From assembly GCA_947177115.1 (NCBI GenBank), contig CAMWTG010000080.1:1-10169 (forward strand): DNA of 10,169 nucleotides. Reading direction: 5' to 3'. Shown piece by piece: positions 1-5,396 of the stretch. This DNA is from an uncultured Clostridia bacterium. GTDB taxonomy: Bacteria; Bacillota; Clostridia; Oscillospirales; Oscillospiraceae. The position numbers were made by a program, and so were the translations under genes. The notes beneath the pieces were generated by a model. That model saw nothing but the letters and a program-made list of their open reading frames with translations. It did not search any database and had not been told where the DNA came from. Position 1 is the stretch's first letter. Every line of letters begins with the position of its first letter.

Positions 1-71
1 CTCGTCACGCCGCCGCCGCCCTACGACCCCCGGCCTAGGCGCGGGGGCGCGGAGAGGTGCATAAGAGACAG
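1..71 (-). other. Sequencing adapter (Nextera read-through), not genomic
   Basis: Read on the minus strand, the genomic sequence stops at 72. Positions 71-53 then match the 19-base Tn5 mosaic end CTGTCTCTTATACACATCT at 17 of 19 bases. Positions 52-38 match the next 15 adapter bases (CCGAGCCCACGAGAC) if every A is read as C. Positions 37-30 (TAGGCCGG) sit where the 8-base i7 index lies and resemble index TAGGCATG. Positions 29-6 match the P7 end at about 15 of 24 bases, with most mismatches again A/C-type (T/G on the other strand). The order of parts and the one-directional error pattern make chance very unlikely. This is low-quality adapter read-through left on a contig end. Confidence 0.95.
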
Positions 72-618
72 CCACTGTCCGAGGTTCGAAGCATACGATA
101 TCCCCCGGCAGGATGCCCAGATTCTCCACATCCTCCCGGCAGGAAACCTCCTCGTCAATGACGGCCTCCATTGTTTTATATTCCCGTTTTGCGGTGTGAT
201 AATCCCCGTTGACGTGGACCGAAGCGTTTTTCATCTGAAAGGTCCCCGTATAAATCTTCCCGGTGCGGGTGACGATCCGGACGTTTTCCCCCTCGCCGTT
301 GTTGGGCTCCATGCCCCCCAGGGGCGTCAGATGCAGCCGCCCGGAGCCGGAGATCTCCGCCACCATGGCCCCCAGCGTATCCAGATGGGCCTCCAGCAGC
401 AGAGCGTCTTCCGCCGGGGCCTCCGGGTTCAGGCATACCAGCACGCCGCCCTTCCGTGTCATTTCCGGGCGCAGCCCCATGGTCCTGTATGCCTCTGCCA
501 CATGCTCCGCCGCCTGGCGGGTATAGCCGGAGGGACTGTCGATGGACAGCAGCTCTACCGTCCGCCGGACACAGTTGTCCGTCAGCTGTTCTATTCTCTG
601 TTCCGATACCATAAACAT
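72..618 (-). CDS. M42 family metallopeptidase (glutamyl aminopeptidase/FrvX-like), C-terminus missing at contig edge
   Basis: Only the N-terminal ~182 residues are present. The M42 family (MEROPS; co-catalytic metal aminopeptidases such as PepA/FrvX, usually ~340-360 residues and forming large cytosolic dodecamers) trims N-terminal residues from peptides. Visible family signs are a helical start ending in SIDSPSG, the metal-binding HLDTLG motif (His78, Asp80), the following strand AMVAEISGSGRLHLTPLGG, and LGILPGDIVCFEPRT, which in relatives lies just before the second metal motif (LDDK). The frame then runs into adapter at 71, so the LDDK Asp, the catalytic Glu and the last His are missing because of the contig end, not through gene decay. 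The start at 618 lies 4 bases after GGAGG; an in-frame ATG at 612 has a 10-base spacing and is also possible. It is co-directional with the NlpC/P60 gene but separated from it by a terminator-like hairpin. Confidence 0.85.
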
Positions 619-642
619 TTTTCCTCCATCAGATAAATAAGA

Positions 643-676
643 GACCGCCGGATGGCAGGCAAACCATCCGGCGGTC
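643..676 (-). terminator. Intrinsic terminator-like hairpin after the NlpC/P60 gene
   Basis: A perfect 13-bp inverted repeat (GACCGCCGGATGG / CCATCCGGCGGTC) with an 8-base loop. On the minus strand it follows the NlpC/P60 stop codon by about 30 bases and is trailed by TCTTATTTATCTG, a weak T-rich tail. It should end or attenuate the upstream transcript. It lies only 24 bases before the M42 start codon, so any M42 promoter must overlap or precede it. Confidence 0.75.
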
Positions 677-705
677 AGTATAACATGTTTTTCAGGAAAA
701 GGCAA
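677..705 (-). promoter_or_regulatory. Candidate sigma-A promoter for the M42 peptidase gene
   Basis: On the minus strand TTGCCT (705-700), a 17-base spacer, then TATACT (682-677). The -10 matches consensus at 5 of 6 and the -35 at about 4 of 6. It lies directly after the NlpC/P60 stop codon and upstream of M42. The expected start point (~670) falls inside the hairpin at 643-676, so promoter and terminator are packed together. Confidence 0.45.
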
Positions 706-706
706 C

Positions 707-1819
707 TTATCCGATCCGCTTGGCGCCCACGTAATAGCTGTTGTAGTAGCTCTCATTAAGGCTGCTGATCCGCACGCCGCCGCTGTTGCTGGAAGAGGCA
801 TGGATGAAGTCGCCATCGCCAACATAGATGCCCACGTGGGAGCAGGCCTTGCCATTGCTCCGGGAGGGGTCACAGAAGAACACCAGGTCACCGGCCTGCA
901 GATCGGCGCGGGCTACGGTAGTGCCGGTGGAGCTCTGCCACTGGGAAGTGGCGGAGTGGGGGAGGTTATAGCCGTACTGATCGAATATGTACATGGTGAA
1001 GCCGGAACAGTCAAAACCCTTGGAGGACGCGCCGCCGTACACATAACGGGTGCCCAGGTACTTTCTGGCGGTGGTCACGATATCCGCGCCCAGGCCGCTG
1101 CCGGACACGCCATCGTAAACCCGGAGGAAGTCAGAGCGGATATAGCCCAGGTGTCCGTTGATGGAGACGGCGTACCAGCCATTTTCCAGGTTCAGCAGAT
1201 CCACCAGCTCCCCGGCGTATACCTTCGTCAGGATCGTGCCATCGGTGGAGGCAATGCTGCGGACATTGACGCAATCGCCGGTGATGATGCCCCGGGGGTC
1301 CACCAGGGGGATGCCGTTGACGGAAATATAGTCGGCCTTGACAAAGCCCTCCAAGCCCTGATAGCTGGCCTGGCACCACTCATCGGCCACACTGATGATG
1401 GTCAGCTCATCGCCGGCCCGCACTTTGGTGAGAACATTGACGTCCTCCATCTCGGGTTCGGAGCGGAAGTTGACCACGCTGCCGGTGATCACGCCCGTCT
1501 GCCCGGCCACGGATTCCATGGAGAAAAAGGCGGCGGTGGCAGTGTCGCTGGACTGGAAACTGATGTAAGCGGCATAGACATAGCCTACGGTGCCGCCGCA
1601 GCTGACCTTGTACCACTCTCCCAGGTCTTCCAACACATCCACCTGAGCGCCGGTATTGAGGTAGGTAATGGTAGAGGAGCTGGTGGAGGGCTCGCTGCGC
1701 AGGCGCAGGGCATCGGCGTTGACTGTGCCGGTCTCTCCCTGGGCGGCGAAAGCGCTCACCGTCAGCATCGCGGCGGTGACGACCGCCAGAACAAGGGCCT
1801 TATTCCATAATTTTTTCAT
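707..1819 (-). CDS. Secreted SH3-domain NlpC/P60 peptidoglycan endopeptidase
   Basis: A 370-residue cell-wall hydrolase. Residues 1-26 are a Sec signal peptide (KK-rich start, hydrophobic stretch, AFA-A cleavage region). Three bacterial SH3 domains follow at about 31-88, 109-167 and 177-235; each has the NxRSxP/NVRS start and a GW/EWY..GxxGYV/GFV end, typical of cell-wall-binding repeats. The C-terminal NlpC/P60 domain (~243-370) has catalytic Cys271 in FDCSGF, His328 in SHVGIY and His340 in DFIHASS, a complete Cys-His-His/polar triad. This family cleaves the D-Glu to diamino-acid bond in stem peptides. The start ATG at 1819 is preceded by GAGGAA 7 bases upstream. It lies 69 bases downstream of the 96-residue gene on the same strand and is followed by a hairpin. 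It may be read from the promoter at 2238-2266, which carries a WalR-like box; that regulon typically includes such hydrolases. Confidence 0.93.
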   Translation of the reverse strand: MKKLWNKALVLAVVTAAMLTVSAFAAQGETGTVNADALRLRSEPSTSSSTITYLNTGAQVDVLEDLGEWYKVSCGGTVGYVYAAYISFQSSDTATAAFFSMESVAGQTGVITGSVVNFRSEPEMEDVNVLTKVRAGDELTIISVADEWCQASYQGLEGFVKADYISVNGIPLVDPRGIITGDCVNVRSIASTDGTILTKVYAGELVDLLNLENGWYAVSINGHLGYIRSDFLRVYDGVSGSGLGADIVTTARKYLGTRYVYGGASSKGFDCSGFTMYIFDQYGYNLPHSATSQWQSSTGTTVARADLQAGDLVFFCDPSRSNGKACSHVGIYVGDGDFIHASSSNSGGVRISSLNESYYNSYYVGAKRIG

Positions 1820-1867
1820 TGGTATGTTCCTCGTCTCATCTCATTAGTATAGGGTCCGGTCTGCTGC

Positions 1868-1884
1868 GCGCCGCCGGGCGGCGC
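1868..1884 (-). terminator. GC-rich hairpin between the 96-aa gene and the hydrolase gene
   Basis: GCGCCGCC and GGCGGCGC form an almost loop-less 8-bp dyad directly after the stop codon of the 96-residue gene. No T-run follows on the minus strand. It may attenuate rather than terminate, or stabilise the 3' end. A TATACT -10-like hexamer on the minus strand (1851-1846) lies just downstream but has no matching -35, so a separate hydrolase promoter is not convincing. Confidence 0.4.
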
Positions 1885-1888
1885 TTCC

Positions 1889-2179
1889 TCACTTCCCAGC
1901 CAGGGCCCGCTCCAGCCAGATGGCGGAGACGTCCATAGCGGCGTAGAGGCTGTCCTTCTCGCTGCGCTTGACCACGCGGTCGCGGCTCTTCAGGTCGGCG
2001 CCGGTGCGCTGGAGCTCCACGGATACCTTGGTGGCGATCTCCAGATCGTTTTCCTTCCTGGTCTCTTTGACCTGCATGAGGATGATATGGGAATCGGCCA
2101 TGGAGCCGTAGTAGATCATTTTACCGACCCGGCGAAGAGGATGCTTGCGGTAAACCAGACCCTCTGTCTTTTCTGCCAT
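1889..2179 (-). CDS. Conserved-looking 96-aa protein of unknown function
   Basis: I cannot assign this protein to a named family. It is soluble, without signal peptide or membrane segment, and rich in Lys, Arg, Glu and Asp. The order of elements is a short basic start with YRKHPLRRVGKMIYYGSMADSHIILMQV (apparently beta strands: a YYG turn, then a hydrophobic strand), a charged middle, and a helical end (KDSLYAAMDVSAIWLERALAGK). The start is supported by AAAGGA about 9 bases upstream and by a consensus promoter beyond it. The stop at 1889 is followed by a GC-rich hairpin and then by the NlpC/P60 hydrolase on the same strand. The context suggests a cytoplasmic protein co-regulated with cell-wall functions, but this is inference only. 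It has the look of a small conserved Clostridia protein; similarity searching would be needed to confirm that. Confidence 0.8.
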   Translation of the reverse strand: MAEKTEGLVYRKHPLRRVGKMIYYGSMADSHIILMQVKETRKENDLEIATKVSVELQRTGADLKSRDRVVKRSEKDSLYAAMDVSAIWLERALAGK

Positions 2180-2228
2180 CCGTTCACGTCCTTTCTTAAT
2201 CGCTTCTTAAAAGTAGGTTTGTCATATT

Positions 2229-2245
2229 TGTAACCGAATTGTAAC
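2229..2245 (+). promoter_or_regulatory. WalR (YycF)-like direct-repeat box
   Basis: TGTAAC-CGAAT-TGTAAC, two identical hexamers separated by 5 bases. This fits the known WalR consensus TGTWAH-N5-TGTWAH exactly. The extended repeat is TTGTAAC twice, 11 bp apart (one helical turn), as expected for an OmpR/PhoB-family regulator dimer. It overlaps the -10 hexamer of the minus-strand promoter (2238-2243), a position that would favour repression, although other OmpR-family regulators use similar repeats. Confidence 0.5.
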
Positions 2246-2266
2246 ATATCGATTTCAATCTGTCAA
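2238..2266 (-). promoter_or_regulatory. Sigma-A promoter of the 96-aa gene (and possibly the NlpC/P60 gene)
   Basis: On the minus strand TTGACA (2266-2261, perfect), a 17-base spacer, TACAAT (2243-2238, 5 of 6). The expected transcription start is near 2231, about 50 bases before the 96-residue gene's start codon. The -10 is embedded in the TTGTAAC direct repeat. Confidence 0.8.
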
Positions 2267-2269
2267 CAG

Positions 2270-2295
2270 TTTCCTTGCCACTTCCCGCAAGGAAA
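2270..2295. repeat. Perfect 9-bp inverted repeat between divergent promoters
   Basis: TTTCCTTGC, 8 bases, GCAAGGAAA. It sits immediately upstream of the minus-strand -35 (2261-2266) and about 45 bases upstream of the plus-strand -35. No transcript is expected to run through it rightward, so despite the TTTT that follows, a protein-binding operator seems more likely than a terminator. Confidence 0.5.
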
Positions 2296-2337
2296 TTTTC
2301 CCATTGCCGCGAAATCCTTTCCGGCGCACATATAGAC

Positions 2338-2366
2338 TTGATTTTCTTTCCGTTTTCATTTAGAAT
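2338..2366 (+). promoter_or_regulatory. Sigma-A promoter of the receiver/hybrid-kinase cluster
   Basis: TTGATT (2338-2343), a 17-base spacer, TAGAAT (2361-2366, 5 of 6). It gives a leader of about 40 bases to the receiver start at 2414, which has AAGGAGG (2400-2406) 7 bases upstream. No other convincing promoter is seen before either kinase gene, so it probably serves the whole cluster. Confidence 0.7.
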
Positions 2367-2413
2367 GGGGGCCGAGGCGATACCCGGTAAACCAAACACA
2401 AGGAGGCAATCAC

Positions 2414-2776
2414 ATGCAAAAGCGCATTTTGGTAGTAGATGATGATACCATGAATCTGGTGAGGACAAAGATGATCCTGGAGAAGGATTACGATGTGGTC
2501 CTGGCGGATTCGGGGATGCAGGCGCTGGATAAGCTGAAGTGCGAAAATATCGATCTGGTCCTTTTGGATATTGAGATGCCGAAGATGAACGGCATGGAGA
2601 CCTTTGAGCGGATGAAGGATTTCGCCGCCGGGGTGCCTGTGATTTTTCTGACGGCATCGGGACTGGAGGACGATGTGCGCAGCGCGATCCGGCTGGGCGC
2701 GGTGAACTATCTGAAAAAACCCTTCCAGCCCCAGGAGCTGATGAAGCGGGTTGCGCAGGAGTTTGAAAAGCAATGA
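2414..2776 (+). CDS. Stand-alone receiver (CheY/Spo0F-like) response regulator
   Basis: The whole 120-residue protein is one receiver domain without an attached output domain. Key residues are all present: acidic pocket Asp9/Asp10 in LVVDDD, phospho-acceptor Asp52 in LLDIEMP, Thr80 in FLTAS, Lys102 in KKPF. It should accept phosphate from a histidine kinase or HPt domain and work as a phosphate shuttle (as Spo0F does) or by protein contact (as CheY does). Its stop codon overlaps the ATG of the following hybrid kinase by 4 bases (ATGA), so the two are translationally coupled. The likely donor is that kinase or its C-terminal HPt (His793). AAGGAGG 7 bases upstream fixes the start. No DNA-binding protein is encoded nearby to receive the signal. 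Confidence 0.92.
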   Translation: MQKRILVVDDDTMNLVRTKMILEKDYDVVLADSGMQALDKLKCENIDLVLLDIEMPKMNGMETFERMKDFAAGVPVIFLTASGLEDDVRSAIRLGAVNYLKKPFQPQELMKRVAQEFEKQ

Positions 2777-5316
2777 GGGCGGAGGAGCAGACGAGCCTGC
2801 ATCTGCTGCTGGCCGTTGTCACTACGGTGTTCAGCGGCGTGTTGAGTCTGGTCGCGGCCGTCATGGCCTGGGAACTCTGGATGGTCCCGCTGATGGCGGC
2901 GGGCTGTTTGAGCGTGTGGGTCCTGCATATTGCGAGGACCGGTTCGGACGCGCTCTATGAAAATTTGTGCGCCGGACTGCTGCTGCTCGAATTCTTTTTC
3001 TTCGGCGTACATGAGGCCAGTCTTTTTGACATCCCTGTTCTGGCCTGTATCCTGATTCTCGCGCTGTTCACGCTGAACAGGAAGTGGATCCTGTATGCGA
3101 TAGGGGCCCTGTATGCTCTGGAGCTGCTGTATCATGTCCTGATCCTGCGCACGATTTCTTATCAGACGGACCTTCTGGACGCGTTCCGCCTGGGGCTGGG
3201 CGCTCTTGTAACCTTTGGCGGGGAGGCCCTTGCGGTATACTGGATTAACAGGCGGAGTGCGCAGCGAAAGTGGTATGACAGCGTGTTTGCGGAGCTGGAG
3301 ACAGCCGGAAAGCAGAACGCTGTCTTTTTGTCGAACGTATCCCATGAGCTCCGCACCCCGATCAATATGGTCATCGGGATCAGCGAGGTGGCCCTCGGAA
3401 AGGAGCTCCCCCCGGATATCCGGTCGGATATGGCGTCCATCAAAATGGCGGGAAAGCGACTGTCCAGCCAGATCAATAATATGCTGGACTACACGGAGAT
3501 TGTGGAGGGCACGCTGACCCCGGCAAAGGAAGAATATATGATCACCTCGGTGCTGAACGATGTGATCACAACGACCGCGCTGCAGACTAACCGGCAGCAT
3601 CTGGAGCTGGTGTTCGATATCGACCCCAAAACGCCGGCGGTCCTTGTTGGCGATGCGGAAAAGATATCCCATGTGCTGAAAATCCTGGTGGAGAACTCCA
3701 TTAAGTTTACGGAAGAGGGCGGCGTAAACGTCCGTATCGGTTTCCGGCGGGAAAATTATGGCGCAAACCTGATTATCCGCATCCACGATACCGGCATCGG
3801 CATGTCGGATGCCCAGCTGATGCAGATGTACGATGATTTTTATCAGGCGGATTCCGGAAGCAGCCGTTTCGCGGGCGGACTTGGTCTGGGGCTCCCCATT
3901 GCCCGGGGGCTTTTGACCGCGATGGGCGGCTTCATCCATTTTGACAGCAAAGAGCAGCAGGGGCTGCACGCCCATATCGTCATCCCCCAGGGCGTTGTGG
4001 ACGAGCGGCCGTGCATTGTGCTCAACCACCCGGACCAGCTCTGCATTGCCTGCTATTTCAGGCCGGAAAAGTACAGCTGCGATGAGGTCCGGGAATATTA
4101 CGATGGGTTGATCCTGAGTCTGGTGGAAGGGCTTGGCATCCAGGGGTATCAGGCGCACAATTTTGAGGGCCTTCTCAAATTGCAGCGCAGCCATACGCTG
4201 ACCCATGTGTTCATTGCCCAGACGGAATATGTTGAAAACCGGGAATACTACGAGGAACTGGCGGGGACGCTCCGGGTCATCGTGATTGCGGAAAAAGAGT
4301 TTGCGCTGGACAGCGGAAGCCGGCTGCTCATCATACATAAGCCCTTTTCCGCCCTTTCCGTTGCGAATCTGCTGAACGGGGAGACCGGAGAGCGCGGGTT
4401 TGCGGAGGCGCAGGCCGCGGGTCGCAGGCCTTTTACCTGCGTTGGCATCCGGGCGCTGGCGGTAGACGATGAGGAGATGAACCTTGTGGTGGCCAAGGGT
4501 GTCCTTGGCAGCTACGGGATCGAGGTGGATACCTGCCTGAGCGGACGGGAGGCGGTGGCGCGGTGCGGCAGCGTTTCCTATGACATCATTTTCCTGGACC
4601 ACATGATGCCCGGGTTTGATGGCGTGGAGACGCTGAAAAAGATCCGCGAGCTCCGAAACGGCATGTATCAGGATCTGCCGGCGATCGCGCTGACCGCCAA
4701 TACCGTCAGCGGCGCGAGGGAGATGTTCCGCAGCGAGGGATTTACGGAATTTGTCCCGAAGCCCATTGAGCGCACCGTTCTGGAGCGGGTTCTGCGGAAG
4801 GTGCTCCCCAAGAGCTGTATCCGTTACAGCGCCGCGCCCGTAAGTCCGGCCGTACCCCCGGAAAGCGCCGATGCCATGCCGGTGGAGGAAACGCCGGTGG
4901 AGTCCGCCGGGAAGGCCGTCCCAACGGAGAAGGCGGAGGCCCGGGAACCGGATGCCGGCCCGGACCTTCCCTTTGCGCGGCTGGCCGGGGCCGGCGTCAA
5001 TGTGGAGCTAGGGCTGAACTATTGCGGCGGAGAAGAGGGCTTTTACCGGGAGATGCTGCGGATCTTCTGCGCACAGAGCGAGGAAAAGCGGGCGGAGCTT
5101 GTCTCCCTGTATGAAAGCGCCGGCTGGGCGGATTACGCGATCAAGGCCCACGCGCTGAAAAGCACGTCCCTGACGATCGGCGCGGAGGCCCTTTCCGCTC
5201 AGGCGAAAGAGCTGGAGCTGGCGGGGAAAAGAGGCGATGGGGACTATATCCGGGAGCATCACCCCGCTTTGCTGCGCGCGTATGAAGAGCTCTGCGCACA
5301 TATTGCCGGGCTGTAG
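2773..5316 (+). CDS. Membrane hybrid histidine kinase with degenerate receiver, receiver and HPt domains
   Basis: 847 residues. About six membrane segments lie within residues 9-158 with almost no extracellular domain. Then come HisKA (His191 in SNVSHELRTPIN), HATPase_c (N-box Asn308, G1 HDTGIGM at 338-344, G2 GGLGLGLPI at 368-376), and a receiver-like region at about 412-535 that appears inactive (Gln483/Ala482 where the phospho-Asp should be, though HKP at 522-524 is kept). Next are a true receiver (Asp565/566, Asp609 in FLDHMMP, Thr641, Lys663), a Pro/Ala/Glu-rich linker (~685-730), and an HPt domain with His793 in KAHALKSTS. This is the BarA/ArcB-like full relay in one protein. The start overlaps the upstream receiver by 4 bases; a weak AGGAG lies 11 bases before it, consistent with coupled translation. 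The small sensor suggests sensing within or at the membrane. The signal is unknown. Confidence 0.93.
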   Translation: MRAEEQTSLHLLLAVVTTVFSGVLSLVAAVMAWELWMVPLMAAGCLSVWVLHIARTGSDALYENLCAGLLLLEFFFFGVHEASLFDIPVLACILILALFTLNRKWILYAIGALYALELLYHVLILRTISYQTDLLDAFRLGLGALVTFGGEALAVYWINRRSAQRKWYDSVFAELETAGKQNAVFLSNVSHELRTPINMVIGISEVALGKELPPDIRSDMASIKMAGKRLSSQINNMLDYTEIVEGTLTPAKEEYMITSVLNDVITTTALQTNRQHLELVFDIDPKTPAVLVGDAEKISHVLKILVENSIKFTEEGGVNVRIGFRRENYGANLIIRIHDTGIGMSDAQLMQMYDDFYQADSGSSRFAGGLGLGLPIARGLLTAMGGFIHFDSKEQQGLHAHIVIPQGVVDERPCIVLNHPDQLCIACYFRPEKYSCDEVREYYDGLILSLVEGLGIQGYQAHNFEGLLKLQRSHTLTHVFIAQTEYVENREYYEELAGTLRVIVIAEKEFALDSGSRLLIIHKPFSALSVANLLNGETGERGFAEAQAAGRRPFTCVGIRALAVDDEEMNLVVAKGVLGSYGIEVDTCLSGREAVARCGSVSYDIIFLDHMMPGFDGVETLKKIRELRNGMYQDLPAIALTANTVSGAREMFRSEGFTEFVPKPIERTVLERVLRKVLPKSCIRYSAAPVSPAVPPESADAMPVEETPVESAGKAVPTEKAEAREPDAGPDLPFARLAGAGVNVELGLNYCGGEEGFYREMLRIFCAQSEEKRAELVSLYESAGWADYAIKAHALKSTSLTIGAEALSAQAKELELAGKRGDGDYIREHHPALLRAYEELCAHIAGL

Positions 5317-5339
5317 TGCGTCCGGCTTTCATCAAATTG

Positions 5340-5370
5340 ATTCCTTCCGAATTTTTCATTCGGAAGGAAT
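5340..5370 (+). repeat. Perfect 13-bp inverted repeat between the two kinase genes
   Basis: ATTCCTTCCGAAT, loop TTTTC, ATTCGGAAGGAAT. It lies 23 bases after the first kinase stop and 26 bases before the second kinase start. No T-run follows on either strand, so it is not a standard intrinsic terminator. It could be an attenuator, an mRNA processing or stability hairpin that sets unequal expression of the two kinases, or an operator. Confidence 0.65.
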
Positions 5371-5396
5371 ACCATGTCTAAGGGGTAGAGGAATTC

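Noticed and set aside
1..71. High-GC tail giving a basic Pro/Arg-rich end to the M42 protein
   Set aside because: Explained as mis-called Nextera adapter, not a real protein tail or GC island.
196..636. Plus-strand open frame over the M42 peptidase
   Set aside because: The minus frame carries the HLDTLG motif and proper M42 order; the plus frame has no motif and no RBS.
800..1810. Long plus-strand open frame opposite the NlpC/P60 gene (336 codons)
   Set aside because: It is an antisense shadow: the minus-strand frame has a signal peptide, three SH3 domains and a catalytic triad, while this frame gives a Gly/Ala/His-rich product with no motif.
2196..2864. Minus-strand open frame crossing the divergent intergenic region and the free receiver
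   Set aside because: It runs over two promoters, an operator-like dyad and the real receiver gene. The product is Pro/Ser/Arg-rich and featureless.
2707..4602. Minus-strand open frame of 631 codons opposite the first hybrid kinase
   Set aside because: The plus strand encodes all kinase, receiver and HPt motifs there. The antisense product is Gln/His/Arg-rich without domains, a common effect of GC-biased codon use.
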